Position numbers and translations under genes: made by a program. Positions 1-6,798 of a stretch of 21,964 nucleotides of DNA are shown here, one piece after another. Origin of the DNA: Nitrospirota bacterium (GTDB lineage: Bacteria; Nitrospirota; Thermodesulfovibrionia; Thermodesulfovibrionales; SM23-35); contig JACRGU010000092.1 in NCBI GenBank assembly GCA_016212245.1, positions 1 to 21,964 of the forward strand, in the 5' to 3' direction. Numbering within the stretch: position 1 is the first letter of the stretch; every line of letters begins with the position of its first letter. The notes beneath the pieces are model-generated. The model did no database searches, was not told the origin of the DNA, and saw only the letters and a program-made list of their open reading frames with translations.

Positions 1-1655
1 TCAACATTATTCCAGTCAATCCTGCTTAGAATATCCATGTCATAGTTAACATTACGCCAACTGTCGTTTTCCTGAATTACAAATTTCGGCAGATAGACCT
101 TTCCCTCAAATACTTTGAATTTGTCTCTGTACCGGACAGTCTTTTCCTTTGTAGCGTCCTCTGATGCAGAATCGCCCTCTTTAACAGTCACCCTTGAAGC
201 CAAATCGCCCAATCCTTCAACCTCAAAACCTTTTTTGATGCTTTCCAAAAGAACGCCTGCTTTCGGCCTGTGGCAAAAGACATAGCTTTCATCGAGGTCT
301 TTGACTTTGGTCTTGCGGGCTTTATACTGTCTGAGAATTCTTCCCACCAACTGTGTGATGCTCAGCTGTGAACCAGGATTTGTCAGTATCGTAAGGATAT
401 ATGCAAAAGCGCAGTCCCATCCTTCCTGCAATGCCTGCTTGGTAATGATATATCTAACCTCACAATCACGGCTTAAAAGGTCTATGCCTTCTATGTCATC
501 TTTTTCGCTGCTTTTGATAGCTATCTCATTTTCTGATACACCGCATTGCTTAATCAGATATTCTTTGACATCCTCTGCATGAATATATTTTGTTCCCCTC
601 TGCTCTTTGCCTGTTCTTTCTGCCTGAACAAGACAGATAGGGCGGATGAATTCGCCTGTGTTTGCTTCGTATTCCTTTGCCTTGCGTTCAAGGTAATCCC
701 TCTTTTCTTTTGATGCAAGCATCACATCTTTCCAGTCAGGACTCGATTTATTGATGACATTCAGATCAAGTTTAATCATTTCCTCTCTATTGAGAGCCTG
801 TCCGCTGATGTTTACCAGATGGTTTGTGTTTTTTGGCGGAGTGGCAGAAAGCTCAACAATTATTGATGGGTTGAAACCTCTGATTGTATTACGGGCTGTT
901 TCGCTGTAAGCCTTATGTCCTTCGTCAATGATGATTATGGGTTTAAGTACCCTCAGAGTATTCCCAAGAGATGTCTTTGCCATCCTGCCGAAAAAATCAC
1001 TTTCTCTGCCGAAAAAATCAAGATTTGGGAATTTATCCAGAAGTTTCTTATGGTCTTCAATGGCATCTTCAGGCGGGAAAAACTCTGTAAAGCCGCCGCT
1101 GTCCTTAAAGACCTTCAATGTCTCCTGGTTCTGTCTGATTGCAGAGGGAAGCATCAAAAGCATTATCACAAGGTTTTCCTCTATATCCAGAGGCGTAAAC
1201 TTATCCAGCTTATCTAAGATCAGAGTTCTTCCGCCGCTTGAAATGTCCAATGTCTGTCTGTACGGATGCTCGCGGTTTCTCAGATTGGCAAGGGTCTGCC
1301 TGTAAATCTGTGTTGTCGGCACTATCCAAAGGACAATGCCTGTTTGTTTCTTTAAATAAATCCTGTTAATCAGGTCAATGGCATGGCAGGCAAGGATGGT
1401 CTTTCCTCCGCCGGTGGGAATTTTTAAGTAGAAATCAGGGAGAGGCTCACCAAGTCCGTTTTTGCTTGAGTGATAAGATTTAGACCCTGAAACAAGTTCA
1501 GGGCAGGCCTTTTCCCATGCCTTGAAATGAAAGTCTATTGCAAGATCAGGCTCGACTTCTTTATACTTGTCGTACTTGCCTTTGTATTCGGCAAGGGATT
1601 CAAGATATATCTTGACCTGATCTAAGGTCTTTTTCTGATATTCCTTAAGTTCCAT
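1..1655 (-). CDS. res: Type III restriction enzyme Res subunit (DEAD/DEAH-type helicase-nuclease), 3' end cut by the window edge
   Basis: An open frame of 551 codons runs from the ATG at 1655 to the window edge without a stop. It encodes the ATP-dependent translocase/restriction subunit that works with Mod in type III restriction-modification. Superfamily 2 helicase motifs are visible in order: Walker A IPTGGGKT (residues about 79-86), DEGH (244-247), SATPP (270-274) and the motif VI-like QLVGRILRQ (about 433-442). The C-terminal nuclease domain, expected beyond residue 551, lies outside the window. The start lies 31 bp after the PemK-like toxin stop, with a weak purine-rich stretch upstream. 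In most type III systems res directly follows mod. Here mod is about 2.3 kb upstream, separated by a reverse transcriptase and a toxin-antitoxin pair. Residues 51-57 (CPELVSG) come from a palindromic repeat inserted in frame. I see no frameshift or stop in the visible part. Confidence 0.9.
   Translation of the reverse strand, partial: MELKEYQKKTLDQVKIYLESLAEYKGKYDKYKEVEPDLAIDFHFKAWEKACPELVSGSKSYHSSKNGLGEPLPDFYLKIPTGGGKTILACHAIDLINRIYLKKQTGIVLWIVPTTQIYRQTLANLRNREHPYRQTLDISSGGRTLILDKLDKFTPLDIEENLVIMLLMLPSAIRQNQETLKVFKDSGGFTEFFPPEDAIEDHKKLLDKFPNLDFFGRESDFFGRMAKTSLGNTLRVLKPIIIIDEGHKAYSETARNTIRGFNPSIIVELSATPPKNTNHLVNISGQALNREEMIKLDLNVINKSSPDWKDVMLASKEKRDYLERKAKEYEANTGEFIRPICLVQAERTGKEQRGTKYIHAEDVKEYLIKQCGVSENEIAIKSSEKDDIEGIDLLSRDCEVRYIITKQALQEGWDCAFAYILTILTNPGSQLSITQLVGRILRQYKARKTKVKDLDESYVFCHRPKAGVLLESIKKGFEVEGLGDLASRVTVKEGDSASEDATKEKTVRYRDKFKVFEGKVYLPKFVIQENDSWRNVNYDMDILSRIDWNNV
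1485..1503. repeat. Short palindromic repeat inside res (codes for PELVSG)
   Basis: The arms CCCTGAA (1485-1491) and TTCAGGG (1497-1503) flank a 5-nt loop and form a perfect 7-bp hairpin. Read on the minus strand it encodes PELVSG, a peptide produced by a palindromic mini-repeat that recurs in many bacterial genomes. It lies in the stretch before the Walker A motif, where an extra loop would be tolerated. Confidence 0.55.
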
Positions 1656-1686
1656 TCTTTATCTCAACCGATTCGGCTCTTATCTT

Positions 1687-2013
1687 TTATAACTTCAAAA
1701 TCCTTCTCATAATGGATTTTATGGTCTCCATCTCTGGTTCAGCCAACGCACCCAATTTTCTGATGACATATTTCTTTTCGATTGTTGCCTGTTTGCCAAG
1801 CCTCACAAATGATTCCGCAAGAAGGCCGCTTTTTTTCCAGTTAGTGATTCTGTAATCTGCCTCCGTGGTATATTCCTGCGTTGTTATCCGTGCTACAAGG
1901 ACATCCTGATCTCCTGAATCATATAAAACAAGAGCAGGCCTTTTGGAAACGCCATATAAATCACTATGAGGAAAGCCGATCAGGACAATGTCGCCGAAGT
2001 TATAGCTTGTCAT
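1687..2013 (-). CDS. PemK/MazF-like toxin (type II toxin-antitoxin)
   Basis: This is a protein of about 108 aa with the PemK/MazF signature: GDIVLIGFPHSD near the N-terminus, KRPALVL around residues 25-31, then a conserved small beta-barrel pattern ending in a helix. Members are usually ribosome-independent mRNA interferases held inactive by a partner antitoxin. I chose the ATG at 2013 rather than 2034 because AAAGGA lies 8 nt upstream of it and family proteins begin just before GDIV. With this start it overlaps the upstream antitoxin gene by 14 bp, implying translational coupling. It lies directly upstream of res and so is nested in the type III restriction operon. Confidence 0.82.
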   Translation of the reverse strand: MTSYNFGDIVLIGFPHSDLYGVSKRPALVLYDSGDQDVLVARITTQEYTTEADYRITNWKKSGLLAESFVRLGKQATIEKKYVIRKLGALAEPEMETIKSIMRRILKL

Positions 2014-2203
2014 AAATGGCATCCTTTGCGTCATAGCCGCTCATAAATTCAGACACCGCAAAATTGCGCCATGCAACCTCCTCATCTTCCAAAAGCAGCA
2101 TAACCCGTATTTTTGATTCCCCTATAAGTTTATCTTTTAGATTGTCTGGAATGGACAAATGTCCATCGGGCAATATCTCTGCTAAATATTCATAAGCTTT
2201 CAT
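2000..2203 (-). CDS. AbrB/MazE-like antitoxin, partner of the downstream PemK-like toxin
   Basis: This is a 67-aa protein. Its N-terminal half (LAEILPDGHLSIPDNLKDKL) fits the swapped-hairpin AbrB/MazE DNA-binding pattern, and the acidic C-terminal half (EDEEVAW to DAKDAIYDKL) would bind the toxin. A strong ribosome-binding site, AAAGGAGG, precedes the ATG at 2203. The gene overlaps the toxin gene, the usual arrangement for a type II pair. The family assignment rests on motif style and position. I could not find a clear palindromic operator in front of it. Confidence 0.7.
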   Translation of the reverse strand: MKAYEYLAEILPDGHLSIPDNLKDKLIGESKIRVMLLLEDEEVAWRNFAVSEFMSGYDAKDAIYDKL

Positions 2204-2344
2204 GTTCTGCCTCCTTTAATAGTCTTGTTTATATCTTACCAATATCTGAGCCGTGAGTTCAGGATCGGTTCGTCGGCTATGAGGGTCATATTTAAGCTGT
2301 TTTGAGATTTAACGTTAACATTTTAAAGAGCCTCAATTTTAAGT
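2204..2344. other. Non-coding stretch upstream of the AbrB/PemK pair
   Basis: I see no gene here. It contains a TTAACGTTAA palindrome near 2320 and a loose inverted repeat (AGCCG/CGGCT) around 2251-2279. A weak -10-like TATAAA lies on the minus strand upstream of the antitoxin, but no convincing -35 box goes with it. The promoter of the pair probably lies here, but I cannot place it. Confidence 0.3.
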
Positions 2345-2509
2345 TTAATATGGTGAAGGTTCTCCTTCCTCTAATCCCTCCAGCTTAGGTTTCTCAATAT
2401 CTAAATAGTACAGTGGCTGCTTTAGTGACTTCACATAATCCATGAATTTGATAATTTCGCTATCAAGTTCATTTCTTTTTATGCGTGCATAAAAATCACT
2501 GCGTGAGGC
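2345..2509 (-). other. In-frame coding continuation after the RT stop codon
   Basis: Directly after the TAA of the reverse transcriptase gene (2510-2512), the same reading frame stays open for 54 more codons, to a TAA at 2345-2347. The conceptual peptide (starting ASRSDFYARIKRNELDSE) has ordinary globular-protein composition, is rich in charged helix-forming residues, and ends in an acidic tail. It has no start codon or ribosome-binding site of its own near the stop. The simplest reading is that the RT was originally about 531 aa and lost its last 54 residues to a point mutation. Chance open frame is the alternative, since 54 codons is not long. Confidence 0.5.
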
Positions 2510-3940
2510 TTAACCCAATTCCTGAACGGCTAAAATAATCGCGATTTTTATGTAACGACTCAGATCATTACTATAAATATCAACAATTAACTCTCTGTCT
2601 CTATTAGTCCCATGTCTGCCAATTAACAAAAGATAAAAGGCTCTTGCTGCATAATGTTTGTTATAATTTTTAACTGCTTCTATGAAAAAATTAATCTGTT
2701 GTGAACTTGGCTTTACTTTGAATCTTAAAAGACTTTGCAATACTTTTATTTCTTGCCATTCATAAATATTGTGTTCAGATTGAAGGAATGAAATTAGAAA
2801 ATCAAATATATTCTTATCTGATGGAAATAAAGTTAAAAAGAAACAGAACAGTCCTGTATGGTGAGGTTTTGCTATAAAATTGTCTTTAATTAATGCAATT
2901 ATTTTATTCGTATCAATTTTAATATCAGACGATTGAAGCACCCCAAGTCGATAAAGTGAGAAATTCAGATGACTTTTCTCAAATGGGTCGTCCAAAAAAG
3001 AACTCTCGAAAATCTTTACCAAAGAAGGGATTATTGCATTTATTTGCTCTTTATTTTGTCCTTTTAAAATAGCCTCAATAAGATTTAAAGACGGCTTAAG
3101 AGGATCAAATAATCTCGTCTCAATATCTTTACCTGAAAGTATCCTTGTTTTTTTTGCATTTATGTTAAGTTTTATACCTCGTAGAGATATAGTTAAATCC
3201 TTAAGAGCTTTTTTTGCTTCAATCTCAGTCCTACAAAATATTCTAATGTCGTCCATATATCTATAATAGTTCTCATATTTCTCCATCTGCCTATCTACAT
3301 AGTCCAAGTAAATGTCAGCAAGAAAAGACGAGGCTGGCGGGCCTTGAGGCAAGCCATAACCGCTTACACGTTCATCACTCCATTTATTCAATAACTTAAG
3401 AAGAACGCTAACAGCTTTGTTATTTTCATCGGTAACATGCAGATAGTTAAAAATTCTTTTCCTAAGTTCAGATAAACTTATATTTTCATAGTATCCTGTT
3501 AAGTCTGCTGCAACTGCATATTTATACCCTGATGTATAAACTTCTCTACATTTATCATCAAACCTTATCCAATTATTTTTCCCTTCAGTTTGAACAAAAT
3601 TTAAAAAACTAAAACTTCTTTTACAAATATATCCGCTATTGTCAAAAATTTGGTGTGCGATAAGATCGACGATGGCTTCATATAAGAACCAGTCTTTATT
3701 TTCGGGACGCGACATTGGTCTTATAGTAAAATTCGGCTTTGGAACGTCTATTCTGAGTAAGGACTCTGGGTTTCTTCTTGCCGATTCATAGTCATCAAAT
3801 AAGCCATCTAATATTTCAGGAATCTTTTCTTCGTATAAGGGTTTAAGATGCAGAAAACTAAGAATATCTGGAATTGGATTGTTTCCTTTTAACTCTTCCG
3901 TTCGAATTCTTTTTATTGCCTGCTTATAATTAAAAACCAT
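2510..3940 (-). CDS. Defence-type reverse transcriptase (Abi/DRT/UG-like), lone RT inside a type III R-M operon
   Basis: This is a 476-aa RNA-directed DNA polymerase. Palm motifs are clear: motif A AADLTGYYENI (144-154, catalytic D146), motif B GLPQGPPASSFLADIY (196-211), catalytic YMDD (228-231) and a thumb-proximal LNINAKKTRIL (258-268). Residues from about 280 to the end are helical and leucine-rich, resembling the HEAT-like C-terminal repeats of abortive-infection RTs (AbiA, AbiK, Abi-P2) and several unknown-group/DRT families. There is no intron-maturase X or HNH domain, so it is unlikely to be a group II intron protein, and no retron-type msr/msd is evident nearby. The start at 3940 lies 50 bp after the mod stop. 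The base composition looks AT-richer than the housekeeping genes here, suggesting transfer. The exact DRT class cannot be fixed by eye. The frame continues past the stop (see the 2345-2509 entry). Confidence 0.88.
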   Translation of the reverse strand: MVFNYKQAIKRIRTEELKGNNPIPDILSFLHLKPLYEEKIPEILDGLFDDYESARRNPESLLRIDVPKPNFTIRPMSRPENKDWFLYEAIVDLIAHQIFDNSGYICKRSFSFLNFVQTEGKNNWIRFDDKCREVYTSGYKYAVAADLTGYYENISLSELRKRIFNYLHVTDENNKAVSVLLKLLNKWSDERVSGYGLPQGPPASSFLADIYLDYVDRQMEKYENYYRYMDDIRIFCRTEIEAKKALKDLTISLRGIKLNINAKKTRILSGKDIETRLFDPLKPSLNLIEAILKGQNKEQINAIIPSLVKIFESSFLDDPFEKSHLNFSLYRLGVLQSSDIKIDTNKIIALIKDNFIAKPHHTGLFCFFLTLFPSDKNIFDFLISFLQSEHNIYEWQEIKVLQSLLRFKVKPSSQQINFFIEAVKNYNKHYAARAFYLLLIGRHGTNRDRELIVDIYSNDLSRYIKIAIILAVQELG

Positions 3941-3990
3941 AAATTACCCCATCTCCCTTACCACCATTACCTCATTCCCCCTGTGCTTCA

Positions 3991-5698
3991 CTATCCCCTC
4001 ATCTTATAAATCTCAAAAGGCAATTGACAGTATTCAATCCCTTTTAGGCCGTGCTTTTCGATTAGGTCTGCATCATTGAGATCAAGATATTTTGCAGGGG
4101 CAAAGACCAACCGCTTTTTCCCCGAAAATGCCCCTAACTTCTTTGCTGTATCAAGAGTGAGGGCTAATTTCTTTAGCTTCTCAATATCAGGCTCGTAAAA
4201 GAGATATACTTCATAGTCTTTCGTTTCGCCTATAAAGTTCTTGCCTTGTTTTACTTTGGAAGGATTAAACTCCTCTCCAGTTGCAGTGTAGAAAATATAT
4301 CTTGCAAGCTCCATGTAATCAGGGAGCTTCTTGCCTTCAAGTATGCTCTCCATCTCAATCGGCTCGCCGAGTTCAAAATAACTGAAGGTACCAACAAGTC
4401 CGTTCTTTATTTTTTCGTCTTTTGCACTCTTAACACCTTTGATTACACGTTTTACTCTTTCGGCTGTAATTTTTTCAGCGTAATCTTCACATTCAACTAA
4501 AATGAATCTACGATTCCCACCATCTGACCAATTAAGTTCCAAAACAGCTTGACCTGTAGTGCCAGAACCGGCAAATGAATCTAAAACTAAACAATCTTTA
4601 TCACCCGAAAGGATAACAGCGTGTTTAATTAAGTCAACGGGCTTGGGATATTCAAAAACAGCCTCTCCAAAAATGTCTTTTATTTGATCTCTGCCTGTTT
4701 CATTATTAAATTCAGAGCCCTGCCATATTGATGGAAACAATCTGCCTGTGAGTTCTCCTTCCTCATTGTCGGGATAATCTATTTGACAGACATCCCATTC
4801 TGTTTTACCTGTTTCTCTCCTTTTTACTTGTTTGGCAATAAGTAAGTGGCTTTCCCTTTTAACTTTCTCTTTACTCCACCGCCAAACACCATCAGTGCCA
4901 TTTGACAGTTTGGGGATAATTTTTACTAAGCCTTTTCTTTCTTCTACGTGAACTGAGGCATCATTAGGATTTATATAAATCGGATAATGTAGATTAGGTC
5001 TGTCTTCTCTCTTGGATAATGCACCACGCTTCCTTAACCCTAACAACCTGCATTGTCTCCCATCTTTATCTGTTTCCGAATACTCGGCTAACTGTTCTTC
5101 ACTTAGTTCAAGTCTACCTGCCTTAAATTTGTCAATTTGGCGTGTATAGGCAATCAAATATTCATGTTCGACTGCTAACTCTGTGCCCAACCTTCTTCCT
5201 CTTGGATTGTTTTTTTATAATGATAATTCCAAAACGGTTAGTTTCACCAAAAACGTCATCGCAAAGAGAAATAAGATTACTAAATTCATTATCGTCAATG
5301 CTTATGAAAATAATTCCATCGTTATGCAATAATTCTTTTAATAGTTTTAACCTCGGCATCATCATGCAGAGCCATTTGTCATGGCGGGTGAAGTCTTCCT
5401 TATCAACAACTTTTCCAAGCCACTCCTGCATCATCGGGCTGTTGACATTGTCGTTATAAACCCATTTTTCATTACCTGTGTTATACGGCGGATCAATGTA
5501 AATGCACTTAATCTTTCCTGCATAGGTGGGAAGCAGGGCTTTCAATGCAACAAGATTATCGCCGTGGATTACCAGATTGTCATTAAGACTGACCTTATCG
5601 GTTAGGCTTTTGTCTTTCTTAGGGATGAGCTGATGATATTTTACAGACAGGTGATGATTCTGGACAAACGTCTTGCCCTTAAAATTTAAAGTTGCCAT
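3991..5698 (-). pseudogene. mod: Type III DNA methyltransferase Mod, split by a +1 frameshift at an A7 tract
   Basis: This is the adenine-N6 methyltransferase and specificity subunit of the type III system. The N-terminal piece (5698 to 5162, 178 codons) carries the catalytic DPPY motif (residues 69-72, IDPPYNTGNEKW). The C-terminal piece (frame ending at 3991) carries the AdoMet-binding FAGSGTTGQAVLEL. This motif order fits beta-class type III enzymes. The frames join at a run of seven A residues (5210-5216 on the plus strand as T7). Deleting one A gives the expected continuation IIKNNPRGRRLGTELAVEHEYL. Repaired, the product would be 568 aa. As written, translation ends after 15 wrong-frame residues. 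Sequencing error, real inactivation and phase variation all fit. The TTG at 5190 would give only a product without DPPY. An AGAGG lies just before the ATG. Confidence 0.88.
5210..5216 (-). repeat. A7 homopolymer at the mod frameshift
   Basis: Seven consecutive T on the plus strand (A on the coding strand) mark the point where the reading frame must change by one base to restore full-length Mod. Six A would restore the frame. The zero-frame phasing (ATA AAA AAA CAA) does not fit a canonical -1 ribosomal slippery heptamer, but polymerase slippage or replication slippage could act here. Confidence 0.75.
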
Positions 5699-5699
5699 A

Positions 5700-5762
5700 T
5701 CCTCTGCCTTTTTCTACATATCTAATGATATTTTTAATGTAGCTCTCCTATAATTTTTTCAT
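5700..5762 (-). pseudogene. Degenerate second copy of a methyltransferase N-terminus-like peptide
   Basis: From the ATG at 5762 the frame reads MKKL, then TAG (5748-5750), then ESYIKNIIRYVEKGRG, running into the start of mod in another frame. It lines up with the intact ORF at 6411-6521 (MKELSENHIDKIISYLEKGK): the same start, the stop falling at the Ser5 position, and matching I-x-x-I-I-x-Y-x-E-K-G. This looks like a decayed duplicate. It is short, so chance similarity cannot be excluded. Confidence 0.4.
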
Positions 5763-5785
5763 TGCATGATTTTTACGTTTGACAA

Positions 5786-6010
5786 TTATCTCGCCACTTC
5801 TTTGAAACTCACCTCTAAAGGAAGTTTTACCTCAGACTTTCCTTTTTTAAGCCGTTTTTTGAAATTTAAAATCGAGATTCCTGTAACCTTTCCTTCCTCA
5901 ATCCTTTCCCACATGTCATTACCAATATCCTTCATGTAGCCTTTCTTTTTTCCAAAGCCGAGCTCAAGATAATCCCCTTCTTCGTCATACCATATCTTCA
6001 TCTTTCCCAT
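5786..6010 (-). CDS. DUF2283 family protein
   Basis: This is a 74-aa protein beginning MGKMKIWYDEEGDYLELGFG and containing an I-G-N-D-x-W turn and EGKVTGISILNF, the two-beta-hairpin pattern of DUF2283 (YuzE-like). The biochemical role of the family is unknown. Members often lie beside small nuclease-fold or DUF4258-like genes in what looks like a toxin-antitoxin arrangement, and the gene here overlaps such a gene by 13 nt. The start at 6010 has AGGTGA 6 nt upstream. An in-frame ATG at 6001, overlapping the upstream stop as ATGA, is an alternative that matches the usual family start (MKIWYDEE). Confidence 0.7.
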   Translation of the reverse strand: MGKMKIWYDEEGDYLELGFGKKKGYMKDIGNDMWERIEEGKVTGISILNFKKRLKKGKSEVKLPLEVSFKEVAR

Positions 6011-6306
6011 TTTGTTTCACCTGCCTTTATCTTGTCAGTAAAAAATGAAGTAAGGATAAAACCCTCTCCATTTTCTATTTTTACGGCTACTAACAGATAT
6101 TTCTTTGTAACCGGTGTTTGTTCATACAATTTATAATAAAGCAAAACTTCAGAATCATGTTTGCTTTTCTTTATTCTATCAGGTGTCATTAAAGTTTCTC
6201 TAATCTTTTATTTCTGCTCTGACATTTCAACCCTTGCAATGATATGTTCCCATCTATTGGCAGTTAGCCTGATGTTCCGTCCCATATAGTCTTTGAATAA
6301 TATCAT
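5998..6306 (-). pseudogene. PBECR/DUF4258-like small nuclease-fold protein, broken by an in-frame TAA
   Basis: The frame from the ATG at 6306 reads MILFKDYMGRNIRLT then NRWEHIIARVEMSEQK, meets TAA at 6208-6210, and continues in the same frame as KIRETLMTPDRIKKSKHD then EVLLYYKLYEQTPVTKKYLL and FILTSFFTDKIKAGE. The whole (about 102 codons) matches the architecture of a common small family: a W-x-H-I-x-x-R/H N-terminal part, an I-R-E-T-L-x-x-P-D-x-I hinge, then LLYY, T-P-V and TAYFTD-like strands. Its members are related to phage-type PBECR or RelE-like nuclease folds. The ATG at 6189 could restart translation and give a 63-aa C-terminal fragment lacking the WEHI half. The family name is from memory of the motif pattern. 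The pairing with DUF2283 downstream supports it. Confidence 0.6.
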
Positions 6307-6325
6307 TTACGAACTCGACTTTATC

Positions 6326-6427
6326 TTATGCCACTCCGTAGACTGTTCTATACGCATATGCAATTAAAAATATAGTTTCCTCATCAAAATGATTACCAAT
6401 CAATTCTAATCTAATCAGCAGGTTGAT
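6326..6427 (-). pseudogene. C-terminal remnant of an amidase (GatA-like) gene
   Basis: An open stretch ending at TAA (6326-6328) encodes INLLIRLELIGNHFDEETIF then LIAYAYRTVYGVA. This matches the end of amidase-signature enzymes, where GLQLIGxxFDExTxLxxAxAYE is the typical tail. No catalytic Ser-Ser-Lys region is present upstream, and a TAA closes the frame just before. It appears to be a leftover fragment. The call depends on a single short motif. Confidence 0.4.
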
Positions 6428-6521
6428 TTATAAGAGCTTCTTTATAATGCTCAGGCAACGGCTTGCCTTTTTCTAAATAGCTTATGATTTTATCAATGTG
6501 GTTTTCGGATAATTCTTTCAT
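6411..6521 (-). CDS. Small 36-aa ORF resembling the N-terminus of an adenine methyltransferase
   Basis: The ATG at 6521 overlaps the RelE-type toxin stop as ATGA, so translation would be coupled. The peptide MKELSENHIDKIISYLEKGK followed by PLPEHYKEALI resembles the leader segment (IxxYIEKGKPLPxxYKxxLF) found at the start of a group of type III-like DNA methyltransferases. It ends soon after at TAG. It is either a truncated methyltransferase start or a genuine small peptide. A degenerate second copy lies at 5700-5762. Confidence 0.45.
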   Translation of the reverse strand: MKELSENHIDKIISYLEKGKPLPEHYKEALINQPAD

Positions 6522-6796
6522 ATTCCCCTTTTCTCTATCTTCCCATAAATATCTTTTCTATGAATAATACCAAGTATCCAGACCTCATTCTTTACAATCT
6601 TAAACACTACTCTGTAATCTCCGACTCTCAGCTTCCAGTATCCTTTTAGGGTTTTTCTTAAAGGTTCACCGTATTGGTGAGGCGCAGTGGCAAGGCGTGT
6701 TTCTATGGCGTTTTTAATGCGGATTTTGAGTTTTTCTTTAAGCAAAGGGATATCAACAGCCTTAACATCAGGGTGGTATCTAAGCTCAAAAGGCAA
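6518..6796 (-). CDS. RelE/ParE-family toxin
   Basis: This protein of about 92 aa shows the RelE/ParE pattern: PFELRYHPDVKAVDIPLLK, then a helical hairpin, PLRKTLKGYWKLRVGDYRVVF and a final IIHRKDIYGKI. The central L-R-V-G-D-Y-R-V-V-F strand is the family hallmark. RelE members cut mRNA in the ribosome, and ParE members poison gyrase. Basic residues near the end (HRKDIYGK) lean towards RelE. I placed the start at the TTG at 6796, with GAGG 10 nt upstream, rather than the TTG at 6805, whose spacing is too short. The gene follows its antitoxin with a 2-nt gap. Confidence 0.85.
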   Translation of the reverse strand: MPFELRYHPDVKAVDIPLLKEKLKIRIKNAIETRLATAPHQYGEPLRKTLKGYWKLRVGDYRVVFKIVKNEVWILGIIHRKDIYGKIEKRGI

Positions 6797-6798
6797 AG

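Noticed and set aside
301..1305. Plus-strand ORFs of 93-125 codons between 301 and 1305
   Set aside because: They lie opposite the continuous res frame with its clear helicase motifs, and their translations show no recognisable domain.
2510..3940. Reading the RT as a group II intron maturase or a retron RT
   Set aside because: No maturase/HNH extension, intron boundary folds or msr/msd-like inverted repeats were visible. The C-terminal half is a long helical region typical of Abi-type RTs.
5205..5220. Programmed -1 ribosomal frameshift in mod
   Set aside because: The zero-frame phasing is ATA AAA AAA CAA, and the required shift is +1 (or loss of one A). The X XXY YYZ arrangement for -1 slippage is not met.
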